Positions 23,724-34,759 of a stretch of DNA of 42,498 nucleotides are shown here, piece by piece. The stretch is taken from positions 1-42,498 of the forward strand of contig SJRY01000119.1 in the NCBI GenBank assembly GCA_011319805.1. The letters run 5' to 3'. The notes below the pieces were generated by a model. It was not told the DNA's origin and did no database searches. It saw only the letters and a list, made by a program, of their open reading frames with translations. The stretch's first letter is position 1. Each line of letters begins with the position of its first letter. The translations under genes and the position numbers were made by a program. The DNA comes from Macrocybe gigantea. Lineage: Eukaryota; Basidiomycota; Agaricomycetes; Agaricales; Callistosporiaceae.

Positions 23724-23728
23724 GCATC
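23724..23728. repeat. target-site duplication, right copy (GCATC)
   Basis: Matches 11685-11689. Confidence 0.85.
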
Positions 23729-24141
23729 CTTTGCCAGGACTAGCACAGTGCTTAGGCAGATGCTTACTTGACTGATCTCAGCCCAGCACTACAAGAAAGT
23801 TATAGGTTTTGGATCAAAATTCCCTACAAAAATGTATGGATTACAAGAGAGTATGAGCTATCAGGGGTATGGGTTAGAAGAGAGTTGACTGTTATGCTAT
23901 GTCCTGCATAGAAAGAATATGGAGCAACAGAGAAAAAAGATATGAAATGAAATGGTGTAGTCCACAGAGTTCATAATACTCTGGAAACAGCAAGACAAAC
24001 CCTACTCCTTTTTCTCAACAGATATTTGTAGATTTAATCTAGATTACATATGAGAAATCATCCAGTGCAAGAACAAATAGAAAACAGTCTGGAATTTCAC
24101 TGTGCTATACAACTAAAAGGCTAGAAAAACAAATCTGTACA
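23729..24141. other. AT-rich 3' flank of the HNH gene
   Basis: No ORF or repeat recognised. Presumably holds the HNH gene's 3' UTR, with the retrotransposon block inserted just beyond it. Confidence 0.5.
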
Positions 24142-25333
24142 TTAAGCTGGAATCCCTTTTGCCCACTCAGTCACCTTTTCGTGATACTCTTGCTCTTTAT
24201 AAATTCTTGCCTGGTCTGCTATATAATGGTCAAAGTTATAGCTAGGCCAAGGAGGATTGGCAGGATCAGCATCATTATCATCAACAATGCTACCTTCAGA
24301 ACTATCTGCATCTGTTCTTCTTGGAATTTCGAGATATTTGATGTTGTGAAAGTTTTTATACTGCGGATGGCCAAATTGATGGACAACACACTGTAAATAG
24401 TTCCAGTCAAAGACACCTGGAGAAGGAAGTGGCCAGCCTCCACCATGATTGACAAGTGTAATGCAGTAGCCATGAAGCAGAGGAAGGGGATTTCCTGGCA
24501 CAATGGCTCCAAAGATGGAGAGATTGGATTCAGGATTGAAGTTGTGGAGGATATATGTGTCATTCTATGAAGACGTATGAGAAGAGTAATACCGCCACTC
24601 AGAAAATGGTGCGTACCGAAACATGGTAGAAACCAAGCTGATAGTTATCCACAAACCTATCCAAATTTGCTGTCAGCAAAATCGCAATCCTCGCATCATA
24701 ATGATGAACCCCAATAGCCGCTTCCGGACCAGCAAACTCTTCAACTACCTCACGGGCCCCAATCGAGCCCATGCGTTTCGGAATAAGATGAGATACAGTG
24801 GTTGGGGTCGGACTTCCAGTAACGACACAGCAAGCATCACGTAGCTGGAGCTGAGAACGAAGGTTGTTGGAATTTGATTCAGACCCTGAAGATGTAATCG
24901 AGTGATTGCGGCGATGACTGATTCTTGAGATAGCGATAGGGCGAATGGGAACATATTCATAAATAGCAGGTCGCAGCGGGTCCCCGGTCGCCACTTGCTG
25001 CCAGCTATTGGATCTCTCAACGCCATACCAATCGGACGTAGTACCGGTGGTGTGCGTGAAGAGTCTGCCGGACCGCGAGCGATCACAGAATAGATGAGCC
25101 ATTTTGATAATCCAATCCACGGTGGTACCGGAATAGTGGCTAATTTCCGTCAAGGTGCCTTCGAGCATGTACAGATGCCTAGTGGGAAGAGAAACCGCGG
25201 GGTTTATAGCAGGTGTCGGACCCGGAAGCGGAAGCACACTGCCAATCGGAACTCGAAGGTACACATGATCAGGTCCCGCATTCGAGTTCGGTGATGAGGA
25301 AATGTTTTTCAGTGGACTTTGAGACGTCGACAT
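24142..25333 (-). CDS. HNH endonuclease-domain protein (HNH_2-like), fungal
   Basis: Two exons, 24617-25333 and 24142-24564, split by a 52-nt intron (GTACGC...CATAG), give 379 residues. The core reads CCVVTGSPTPTTVSHLIPKR, which fits the HNH_2 pattern (a Cys-containing strand, then the first metal or catalytic His in the Ser-His pair), followed by LLTANLDRFVDNYQLGFYHV, where the conserved Asn and downstream His would complete the beta-beta-alpha metal site. The N-terminal half is Ser/Pro-rich with no clear domain. Proteins of this kind are numerous in Agaricomycetes and mostly uncharacterised, so a nuclease activity is inferred from the fold only. No signal peptide or membrane segment seen. 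Start MSTSQSPLKN is the first ATG of the open frame. Confidence 0.8.
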
Positions 25334-26049
25334 GGAGTTATAGATCTTCGCGCTTGCAAGCTGTCGATGCTGTGATATTGGCTGAGAACTGATTGGAGGA
25401 AAACGATAGATTTCTGGCTCCGCCCAGGAAAGTAGGAAGGAGACCGAGACTCAGATGCGCTGCGTGAGGGTAGATTGAGCCTCTCGCGGGGCACGTCCTT
25501 TCCCAGGCGGAAACACTGAGCGCAGTGCCCTGCAAGAGATTGCCGAGACCTGTATGTTCTGCGTGACGGCAGTTTTGGCCCTGCGGAGCGCACGTACCAA
25601 TTGTTAGGGCGGGATTTCTCGATGCGCTGTGCCTTGCGAGAGATGAGCGCGGTGGGCTGCTGCGTAGAAGGCTGGACGGCTTGAGCTGTAGGATGAAGTT
25701 GGAGGCAAGAAGCGGGCGCAGCTGCGACCAACAGGCAGGCCAGTCGTGACAGAGTGTGACAGCCGTAAGGAACACTGCACGTTCTGCCCAGGTGGATCGC
25801 TGGGTTTGGCCAAGCTCGGCTAATCCTGAAAGCCTCGGATTGATCTCTCCCCGGACGACTTTCGTATATGCATCTATACTCGTTATATAGTGTCATCCGT
25901 CATTTCCAAGGGACACACACATCTTCGCGTGAACCCCACATCCGTTAAATTCAACCCACGCAGGCCATAATTCCAAAAACGAAATAACCCAAAAAGACAT
26001 AAAAAGCCGATTGATGAATTTGCCTTTCTTTCACAGACCTCGGGACCTG
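25334..26049. other. intergenic region upstream of the HNH gene
   Basis: Several overlapping minus-strand frames are open at 25309-25896, including one of 195 codons, but none has family motifs or a consistent composition. I treat the region as promoter and 5' UTR sequence. Confidence 0.45.
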
Positions 26050-28058
26050 TTATGGCGTAGGAGCCTCGCTGTTGGGAAAATCGACGGCAGTGCCCAGCGT
26101 TCCTTCCTCCTGCTTCGCCTTTTCCCTCGCCAGCCTGCCCTTCCCTCTCGCAAGCTCGACTTTCTTCCAATCAACCCTCGCCTCGTCGAACACGGCCAAG
26201 CCATCGTCATACGCCTCCTCGAACGCCTTAATCTCATCTTCGAAGCGTGCGTGCACGTCTTGAAGAAGCAACGATGAAGGGTAAAGGGAAGGTTCAGAGG
26301 CGGAAGACGGCGGTGCGAGGACGGCGCGGATGCCAGCGAAAAAGGCGTCCAGCACGGAGAGATTGTGCATCACGAGGAGCGAATGGGCAGTCATTTCGTG
26401 CGTGTGGAGCAGATGGTGGATGTAGGCGCGGGTATACGATGGTTTGTAGTTCTTGCTTCCCTTTGCGGCCGACCATGGGTCGTCGTCGTGTTTGTGCGCC
26501 AGTGCGTCATGGGCGACTTTCGTAGACGGCGGCAAGGGAGAGCAGGCGGCACAGAAGCAGATGTCTTGAGCTTCACGATCAGCAGCAGAGGCCGCGCCGA
26601 CGAACGAGTCGGCGAGCGGAGAAAAGTCAAGGGCGTATCTCGAGTGATACAAATTATGCCCGATATCCCTCCTCTCACTCCTCCCCTGTGCCAAGCGTGC
26701 GACGGGAAATCTGAAATCGAGCGCAACACCTACATCCGCCGCACGTTGCGCCCAATGCGCGTCAAACAGGTCGATGCCAACGTCTCGCACGAGATGGAGG
26801 ATCTCGTGCGGTGACTGCGTCGAGTTTGCTACGCGCGGCTTGGTGGGCGGAAGAGGCGCGAGGGAGGTCTGCATTAGCGAGGCGATGTCCGACGTGTAGG
26901 CTGCGCCACGCTTCGTCGGCAGTGGGTGCAGCGCCGCATCGAGAACCTGATCGGCATTGGATTGGGCGAGCGAGATGAGGGAGGGGGACGACGAGAGCTC
27001 TGCAGGCATCGTGGCGGGGGCGACGGACGCAGGAGGCGCATCACTTTCGGACAACTGCTTCGTCTGCAGCTGCTGCTTTGCCTTCGCAGCTTCGAGCGAG
27101 AGGCGGAGCGGGACAAGATCAAAAACGTAACCCGACACGCCCTGGTCCAGACACTGCAGCGGCGCCACAGCCTCCGCCTCCCTGCCATGCAGCCGTTCCA
27201 TCAACCCCTCCGCAAAGGCACGCCGCGCCGGCCCGCTCGTCATGCCCGCCAGGTGGACGAACACGTCCGGGCGGAATCCGACGGCGTTGTCGGACTCGGG
27301 CCCATGCCCTTGCAGCATGTCGATGAGCCAGGCTGTCGAGCGTTCGATGCTTTTCGTGAGCCGTTTTTGCGAGTAGGGCGGGTCGGTGAAGGGCGTGTCG
27401 GAGAGCGCGAAAACGACGTCCGGTTGGCACTTGTACGCGTAGGTGCGCCACTCCGAGGGAGCGACCTAGAGTGTGTTTTTGAGTACGGACGCGAGAGAAG
27501 GGGATGCAGACAGTAACGTACTTTGCGTACACCCCTTAGACTGTAAACGGAGACATGGCTGTTCCCATTCGGCGGCATCGTCCGCCATCGTAAGGATCTC
27601 GAAGCGACATCGAAAGAACGTGCTGTTCATGGCGGAACCCGAGAAACTTGTGGAATGCCTGGTCGCCATTTTGAAGCGTCGGTACTGGAGGATTGTGCTC
27701 GAAGCTGAGCAGAAAGACAAAAAAAAAAAAAGCGACGTGCGCAAACGCCTCATCAACGACAAAAGACTCCAGTCTGAAGTGAATCCCGCACTCACAACGT
27801 CTCAAACGGAACGTGGACCCATCTTATCGCGCTCGTCGATCGATGATGGTCTCGCGAGAGATGCGGCACAACACCGCGAGAGGTGGACGTGATCAAGCCT
27901 GGCGTGTCGATCCGGAGCTCGTGCCCGTTCTCTCTCCCATTTTCTACGCCGGCGTCCGCACAGGACGGCGAACGACGCGCAAAGACGATGGATCCGACTC
28001 GTGCGCCGCACTTGGGCGAGTGGGTTGAAGCGAATGGTGGCAGGAGGGCGAATCGCAT
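26050..28058 (-). CDS. QTRT2: queuine tRNA-ribosyltransferase accessory subunit 2
   Basis: Non-catalytic partner of the eukaryotic tRNA-guanine transglycosylase, which exchanges guanine 34 for salvaged queuine in tRNAs with GUN anticodons; the animal complex is associated with the outer mitochondrial membrane. Exons 27796-28058, 27532-27704 and 26050-27475 (about 620 residues, longer than the animal protein). Evidence: IDTPGLITSTSRGVVPHLSR and VPTLQNGD in the N-terminal part, NGNSHVSVYSLRGVRK, FALSDTPFTDPP, and the zinc site CFCAAC (C-X-C-X2-C) followed by YTRAYIHHLLHTHEM and a later MHN. Start MRFALLPPF at 28058 suits the family. One base appears missing at about 27578-27579 (CG/ATG, where R then MPPNGN is expected), the only frame break found. 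Either an assembly slip or a recent mutation. Confidence 0.87.
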
Positions 28059-28236
28059 GTTGCCGGCGCTTGCTCGGCTGTCGTTGGGATCGTTGAGGCC
28101 CGAGTTGGTCTGTGTCGAGATGGCCATCGAGGAGGCCTCTGAGCTGGCTACGGGGAGCAATCTGTCGTCGCGACGTGGAATACGATATGGGAGTCGCACA
28201 CGACCATCAAAAGACTCAAAACATGTCACGTTCTAT

Positions 28237-28283
28237 AAATTCTATAAAGCTTGCACCTTGAAGGTGCAAGCTTTATAGAATTT
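28237..28283. repeat. near-perfect palindrome, 23-nt arms with a single-base centre
   Basis: Arms 28237-28259 and 28261-28283 are exact reverse complements around G28260. It lies about 180 bp upstream of the QTRT2 start. Confidence 0.95.
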
Positions 28284-28302
28284 ACAAGAAAGTTTCTTGT
28301 AA
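28282..28302. repeat. second palindrome, 10-nt arms with a single-base centre
   Basis: TTACAAGAAA and TTTCTTGTAA flank a single G at 28292. It overlaps the end of the first palindrome by two bases. Confidence 0.93.
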
Positions 28303-28324
28303 CTTTTGCCGCACGACCGCCTTG

Positions 28325-28778
28325 ATGAAAGGCATGGATTTTCAGTCTGTCGTTGAGGCACTCTTTAGTGATTCAAAAACTGCCTTCCTACGTCGATTCG
28401 ACTCTAGCGGCTCAAAGCAGCAGAAGCAGAGTGCCATTAATCAAGACCGCCAGATGAACTTTCCGTCCTTGGACCCCACTTCGAAGCCAGGAAAAAATGG
28501 TTGGACGAGTTACATATTATCTACCGTTGAAAATACCACTGGCGTTTGTGGACGATCAGGGGTGCTACAACTATCCTTTGGCACAGGCCCGCGCTCTCAC
28601 CGAAATCACCTATGACAAGGATTACTCCGCGAGCCTGCAACAGCTGTCTCCATGTGTTGATGATTTCTGGGATTTCCTCGATAACCCGGAGCCGTGTTTG
28701 CGCCCCTTCCGCTTGGCAACACAACAAATTCCTACCGATTCTTCAGGCATTTTATCAGATGACTTGAACGCAGAATAG
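28325..28778 (+). pseudogene. unrecognised ORF, frame-broken
   Basis: Starts MKGMDFQSVVEALFSD just after the palindromes. The first frame continues to about 28490, and a second frame from about 28530 reads LAFVDDQGCYNYPLAQAR and CVDDFWDFLDNPEP before a stop at 28778. The two look like one protein split by small indels, one possibly in the A6 run near 28493. No family recognised. Could be a host orphan or part of a mobile element associated with the palindromes. Confidence 0.45.
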
Positions 28779-29860
28779 GCTACCATTGTGCAATGCAACC
28801 GGTATCGTATCGCACTGCAAAATACCGTACATGATGGTCCATGACGCGCTATCTTCGAGATTGATGCCGCAGAAGAATCATTTTTCTATCCAGAAAGAAT
28901 GTCAAACCCGCTAATCGGAGGAGTCCGCATTGACGCGTTGCCTTGCCCAAGGACCAGAAGAGAGCAGAAACCGCAGCACGCAGCAAGAATCCAGCCCAAG
29001 TTTGAACAGAACGAGTGTGTGGACTGCCTTTGTCAGGTTCCGAGATAGTAGCAATTGTGGTGTCGTCCTTATGGGGGCCTCGCGGGCATGGTAGCCTATG
29101 GTGCCGGACGACAAAGCATGACGAATGAGGCAATAAGGAGCACATAGGCCATCAAAGACCCAAAAGACAGTGTGACTAGTAATAGAACGAGTGGCAGAAA
29201 CATTGATGGCTGGTAGACTGCAACGTCTTCGAGTAACGACCGTCGGCGACAGTGAAGATCCTCATGAAGACCAGCAGTCGATAGGTGATGGGAGGGGAAG
29301 AACCAGAGGCAATCGTTGGCCCATTCGTTTAGGAAGCGACAGCGGATGCCTTGGTCCAGGCAAAGTGCAGGGCAGGGGGAAGGGACGTCCCCCAGCTCCC
29401 CAAAAGCGTACCCGCATCAAAAAGATGTCCACAGATAGTCTCATTGATGAGGATACGCTTCTCGGGAGGCAGGCTCCGCCTTTTCTGGCGTAAGAAAGTG
29501 GGTGTTCAAGCGTGAGCAGGGAGCATGTCAAGGGAGAAATCCGAAGCAGGCGAACAGGAGAAGGAGCTTGAAGCCGAGGAAGGTGGGTAAATGAAAAGTG
29601 CGAGATTTGAAAAAGATGGATGAAAAAATGGAAGGAGATAATGATAAGAAAAAGCAAGAAGGATAAAAGAAAAGATATTGTAAAGATGGAGGGGTATACA
29701 AATCCGCGACGACGAAGGAAAGGGCTCGGGGAACGGCAGGGAAAAAACGGTCTCCAAACCAAAGTGACGATGGGAATAGTGCGTGCATGCCAAATGATAG
29801 ATATGAAAAACGCTAAAACTCCAAGCCAGAGACGAAAAGGAAAAGGGCTTGAAGACGAAA

Positions 29861-29920
29861 GAAACAACGAGGGGCTTCCCAAACCCGAGAAATAAAGAGT
29901 GAAGGGGTTTGGGAATGAAA
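29861..29920. repeat. imperfect direct repeat, copy 1
   Basis: Shares the pattern AACGAGGG, CAAACCCGAGA, AAGGGGTT and GGGAATGAA with 29986-30045, about 125 bp further on. Confidence 0.7.
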
Positions 29921-29985
29921 GAAAAGGTGGGCCGAAACGATTCAAAATAAAGAACGCTCGGGACCGGGTATACGGATAGGTTGAA

Positions 29986-30045
29986 CGAAACACAACGAGG
30001 GCTCCACCAAACCCGAGACAAAGGAGAAGGGGTTGGGGATGAAGA
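29986..30045. repeat. imperfect direct repeat, copy 2
   Basis: Second copy of the repeat at 29861-29920. The GGGTATAC that lies between the copies recurs after copy 2, so the true unit is probably about 125 bp. Confidence 0.7.
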
Positions 30046-30324
30046 GAAATTGATCCCAGGCGAACCGAGGTGCGGCCCACCATGAGATCGGGTATACGTT
30101 TGGGATATCAGTTGTGGGTATAGTCGCGCTAAGGAGGAGAGACCGAGATGTGAAAAGGGGCGATGTAGGCAATGTCGAGGCGGTTTCGATGTGGGAATCT
30201 GAGCGGAAAAAAAAAATCGGAAAAATCAAGGCGGAATAAATTAATCTGGACAAGTCATGTCAGCGCGCGATAAAAAGACGAACAGATACCGACTCACGTC
30301 GTGTAATCATAAGTATGCAAAAAA

Positions 30325-32160
30325 TTAAACCCACCAATTGCTAGGCATAAACCACTCCTTCACCTTCTGGAAAAGCGACTTCTTCTGCGGCTCAATCTTC
30401 GGTTCGGACACTTCAGAATAGACAGTGACTTTGGAAATAGTAGGAGGCGCAGGTGAACAAACAGGAGGGCTAGGCGGGCTATAGATGGCTGTGCGTGGAG
30501 GATAGCGTTTGGTAGGATAGATAGGCGGGGTGGAGTACTTTTCAAGCGTAGCGGCAGCCTTTTCCGGTGTGACATAGAGATCCCAGAACAGCTCTTTGCC
30601 CATCCCAGGTCTCCACGGCCTGATAATGAGGGGACTGGCTGGTGGCCGTTCGATGAAGTCTGAGCGAGAGTACTTGGGATGGTAGGAGCCCTGTGTCATG
30701 ATCCTGTAATGGTGTGCACGGAACGGGGCAGGTTCTGTAGGCTTCACAGACATGTCTGTCGTCTTCTTGATGGGCTCCTCCGGAGAATGATGCACAAGAA
30801 CTGGTTCGGGTGCGGGCACTACAGGTGCGACGCTCGCCTCGCCTAGCTCGGGTACTGACAGAGGAACAGCGAAGACATCGGAAACATTGCCAGACAGGAC
30901 CTCGGGCTTGGCGGCGACCATGGGACTGGTGTCATCCGAAGCAGGGAGAACAGGCAAGAGCACCTCAGATTCAAAGTCAATGAGATCCGCTTCATCGTCT
31001 TGTTCTTGGCATTGGTCTTCTTCATGATATTCTTCGTCGCCGTGATCTTCTTCCCCTTCGTAATATTCTGCATCTTCATCACATTCTCCGTCTTCACGAT
31101 ATTCTTCATCTTCTTCGTAACACTCTTCTCCGTCAACGTCATTGTCATCTCCATACTCTTCCTCAGAGTCGCCATTATCTTGACACTCTTCAAAATGTTC
31201 ATCAATCAAGAAGCGAGAATCAACTTCGTCGTCGTCACCGACATGTTCGAAATCGCTAGAGCTCGTGTCAAAGTCAGCAAAGAATGAGGGACAAGGCGTC
31301 GAGACGTCTTCAGACACAGAAAGGCCGCTGAGCAGAGAAGACAGAGAGTCGACGTCGGAAGCCGAGATTTCATCAAGCACTGGCGAGTGGACCAGTTCCA
31401 TGCCGTCCTCCGGTCGCTCCCGAGGCATTTCGACTACGCCAAGAGCAGTAGAGTCAAAGAAGAAGCACCAGGAATCGAAGCTTGAATCGACGTCCAGGCC
31501 GGCATGAGCAGGGACCATTTTGATATTTTCTTCAAGGTAGACAAAACGTTCTAGTGAAAATGAGACCGAGAGGTGAGCTAGAAGTAGCTACCTACCTGCA
31601 TCCTCCATCTCGACGTCCTCGTCGAACACGGCCATGTCGAAGGACTCGGCATCTGAAGAAAAGGTGTCCTCATCCATAGGCACGACATCTTCGCCCATAT
31701 CAACAATGGCGCGGAAAGATTGTTCTGGCACCTGCATCGGGACAAGGTACTGCGCAAGGTCGTACAAAAAAGCGCTGGCAGCGACCATATCGCTCGCAGT
31801 CGGCTGGTAGCTGAGCAAGGCGGGGTCCGCCAGAGCGTTCGACCACGTCCCTGCCCTGGAGACGGGGCCGTAAACTGACTTGGCTCTGCACAAGACACGC
31901 CTCCCGCCCACAACGCGGGCGGGGAGATAAAGCCGGGCGGGTTGATATTGCCGTGGAGACTGCTGTTGCCAACCAAGGACGGGCGAGCCGAACAAGCTGT
32001 CCTCGTCTTCGTCATGGGCTTGATACCAAATGCCATTGCCATTACGGCGAGGTCCAAGAACAGGGACGAGCTTTGGCGGGACGGCGAGGCGGTAGGACTT
32101 GAAAGGGAGCAAGCGAGAAGGTTTGGAGAGTTGGGCGCGGGGTGCTTTGATGGGAGCCAT
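30325..32160 (-). CDS. acidic, Pro-rich orphan protein
   Basis: Two exons, 31596-32160 and 30325-31550, joined across a 45-nt intron (GTAGGT...CACTAG), give 596 residues. The join is supported because it restores a continuous frame from DVEMEDA into ERFVYLEENIK. No known domain recognised. The N-terminal 190 residues are basic, then mixed; the middle contains a run of roughly 80 residues dominated by Glu, Asp and Tyr (about 30980-31230); the C-terminal part is Pro-rich (PPSPPVCSPAPP) and ends with a basic, aromatic tail, VKEWFMPSNWWV. No signal peptide or membrane segment. In-frame TAA just upstream of the chosen ATG supports the start. Part of the C-terminal region has an eroded duplicate near 7.8 kb, so the gene or part of it has been copied in this genome. 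Confidence 0.75.
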
Positions 32161-32803
32161 TGGTTATAGAATCTGCTGAAGAGAGCTTTCAGGCGTGCTG
32201 ATACTACTAGAGAAAGAACCGACAACGATCCGGCGTGGTCTTGTTAAACAGACGCAACGATCATTTGGCCGGCTCACCTTCGATCGCGTCTCCGCCATGT
32301 GACGGACGCGACGATACATGGCAAAAGGTGGCATCGTCGGCGTCTGTCCCGTGGCGCGGCAGGTAAGTTTTTGAAGCCACGGATCCGAAATGAATCGAGA
32401 ACCCATCTAAAAATCAAATTTGTATATGCATAAAATCACGGATTACATACTTTTGCCTGTATCGCAAGATTCTTGAAGGTGACACCCACGGCTAAACCAT
32501 AACGTAGAACGCAAAAAAGGCTACACGTTATGTCTCCAAATCAGGCAGAAGTACAGGACTCCAAGTGGAAGACAGTAAGCCGCGTTTCTACCTTGAGGAA
32601 AGTTCCAAGGTGTTGTCCTAGGGCACCTGTTGAACGTTGAGGTTCAGGCAAAAGCTGCCAGTTATATCCCGGGCCTGTCAATCTGCCTACGAGTAGGGGA
32701 TTACATAACGCACGCAAACTGCGAACCCAGCCTATGATTTATTTCACCACTAGTAGTACAATCTGATATTACATCACATAAATCTCGACCACAGATTCTT
32801 GAA
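32161..32803. other. intergenic region
   Basis: 5' flank of the acidic-protein gene and 3' flank of the sirtuin. A minus-strand frame starting MGSRFISDPWLQKL (32406) ends near a good donor (GTGAGC) and might be an upstream exon, but no acceptor links it in frame because TAA precedes the ATG at 32160. Confidence 0.45.
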
Positions 32804-33990
32804 TTACACGTTGGCCGCGTCGTCGCCGAACAATACTGAAGGAAGCGTTTCTTCGCATGGACCAAGGAACAGAAAATCGGCGTCGCGATCGCCCTCGCTC
32901 CGCTGAATATTAAAGACGGCGACATCTCCTCCATGTTCAGCGACCTCGTATGCAAATCCGGCAGCCGGGAATACCTGCACGACATTATAGCACACAAATC
33001 CACCGCCACAGTCAGAGAAGAAAAAAGAAAGAAAGCAACGCACCGTCGACGACGTGCCGACGATGAGCGCCAAATCCGCCGTCTGCACCACCTCATTGAT
33101 CCTCCGCAGCCGACGCGGCACCTCTCCGAACCAAACGACGCCAGGCCGCGTCAGGCCGCCGCACCGCGCGCAACGGGGCAGCCTCTCAACGGGGATGTCG
33201 ACGAAATCGTCCAGCGCCTCCGTGCCGGCGAGGGCAGCGCAGATCGGGCTCGCGGTGTTGGCCTCGCGCCGCCCGCATGATGCGCAGAGAGTGTCGAGCA
33301 GGCGGCCGTGCATCTCGATCACGCGCTCTTCCGCCTTCTCGAGCTGCTCGTGCTCCTTCGCGCCCGAGCTCGAGGCCTTGTCTTTATCCCTGTCCCTGTC
33401 CTCCTCGTCCTTGTCTGGGTCCTGGTCCGAGCTCCGACTTGGAGCACCTGTGATCACCTGCTGCAACGCGCGAACGCTCAGTCCGTCGACGTTTTGCGTG
33501 ACGAGCGTAAAGGTCGCATTGGGCGCGATCGTGCGCAGCGTCGTCGGGTCGCAGAGCTTGGCCAGCGTAAAATGTCCCGCGTTTGGCTGGGCTTTTAGTG
33601 CTCTTTTTTTTTTATTATTTCTTGGCGTTGCGGCATTATGTGGTACGTGAGAGACTGGGGACTCACACTTCGCGTCTGTAGTGATAAAACTGCCACACCC
33701 TGCTCGGATCTCTCGCAAACGCTTCAGGAGTGGCGAGCTCCATCGGATCGTAGGACCTCCACAGTCCGCCCGCGTCCCTGAACGTCGGTATGCCTTGTCA
33801 CACACAAGTCGGTGTCGTGAGTTTTAGGAAACGACCCTCAGGAGGGGGATCGGTAGTTGATCTAATCTAATCTGATTGACGCACCCGATGCGGCGGATAA
33901 CCCGGCGCCAGCGATCGCGACGATGTTCTTGCTGGCGCGCAGGACGGCGCGGAAGGCTTCGACGTCGCTGGACGGTGGCCGAGGCAACAT
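32804..33990 (-). CDS. NAD-dependent protein deacylase, SIRT5-type (class III sirtuin)
   Basis: Removes acyl groups from lysine using NAD+; SIRT5-type enzymes prefer succinyl, malonyl and glutaryl groups and are often mitochondrial. Exons 33885-33990, 33667-33793, 33044-33602 and 32804-32974 give 320 residues. Seen: [20 protein letters not shown] (NAD site), [11 protein letters not shown], the catalytic His in EMHG, zinc ligands CASC and CARC, and [22 protein letters not shown] keeps the Tyr and Arg that in SIRT5 bind acidic acyl groups, so desuccinylase-type specificity is predicted. A 35-40 residue Asp/Arg/Lys-rich insert (around 33340-33450) sits between QNVDG and EMHG and is not usual in the family. 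Intron 32975-33043 is a multiple of three and open if retained. Divergent from the Spo7-like gene. Confidence 0.9.
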
Positions 33991-34759
33991 GATGATGAAA
34001 GCTCACTCGAGTTTGTTGCTCGACTTGTTTATTGATGTTGCAAGTCGATAGTCACATTCAAACAACCAGTCTTTCCCTTCACCTCGGACATTGGCTTGCT
34101 TGGGTCACAAATACGCTTATTCGTGACGCGCATCGTCGCACCGTCGGAAAATTCCTCCGAGTCGCAGCTCGGTTGCACTTTCTGTTGAGCCTTGCTAGAG
34201 CTATATAAGCTGTTTTGACAGCGATCATTAGCGCTGATGCACTCATATTCTGCACTATGCATGCGACCCGTGGTTCCTCGGAACTGGCATTAAACGATGG
34301 TGATGGGCGGAAGGGTCTATGAACATGATTTCACTGCATTTCCGATCCTGCCAGTGGCACAATTCATGACATCGTGATCGACCAGCGGGATGATTATGCT
34401 TACACGCAGCAGCTCCTCCCCAGAGCTAGGTCCGCGGCGAGCTAAGCCGCGTCCAATGATCGACAAGGATTACGAACCACGCACAGACGAACAGAAGTCG
34501 ATCAATGATCCACGGCGTCATGCGCCCAGATGTCTTGATTTCCCGACGATCAAGAATTGAATATTGAATGTGAAGCGAACGGCACCACCGCGGATCAATA
34601 TCGTATCATCCAGTCTCCATCTCTGACTGCTTGCTTCGCAATCGTGTCCACTACTGCGTGATTGATTGTGTTTTTTGTTCATAGTCCCTGTAGCGAGTTA
34701 TCTTATCTAGCATTGCGCGTCACGTGTAACAGACGTGCAGCGTCTCTTCACACTCACTC
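33991..34759. promoter_or_regulatory. shared divergent upstream region of sirtuin and Spo7-like genes
   Basis: About 770 bp between two start codons facing away from each other. A 77-codon Cys-containing minus-strand frame (34029-34262) has no signal peptide or family motif and is not called. No specific regulatory site could be identified. Confidence 0.4.

Larger units (their letters stand above)
28779..30324. other. long non-coding stretch with purine-rich DNA
   Basis: From about 29500 to 30060 the plus strand is strongly A/G-rich. Its complement gives a 273-codon open frame (29262-30083) made almost only of Phe, Ser, Leu and Pro, which I regard as a composition artefact. The rest holds no recognised gene and includes the 3' flank of the acidic-protein gene. 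Confidence 0.55.

Noticed and set aside
25309..25896. 195-codon minus-strand ORF upstream of the HNH gene
   Set aside because: Overlaps open frames in other registers, overlaps the HNH start, and has no domain or sensible composition.
26926..27516. 196-codon plus-strand ORF inside QTRT2
   Set aside because: Antisense to a well-supported GC-rich exon; Arg-rich composition typical of a shadow frame.
29262..30083. 273-codon minus-strand ORF
   Set aside because: Composition is almost only Phe, Ser, Leu and Pro because it is the complement of purine-rich DNA; other frames are open too and no motif is present.
31578..32225. 215-codon minus-strand ORF overlapping the acidic-protein first exon
   Set aside because: Shadow frame; the alternative frame joins cleanly across an intron into the next exon.
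34029..34262. 77-codon Cys-containing frame as a small secreted protein
   Set aside because: No signal peptide and no upstream exon providing one could be found.
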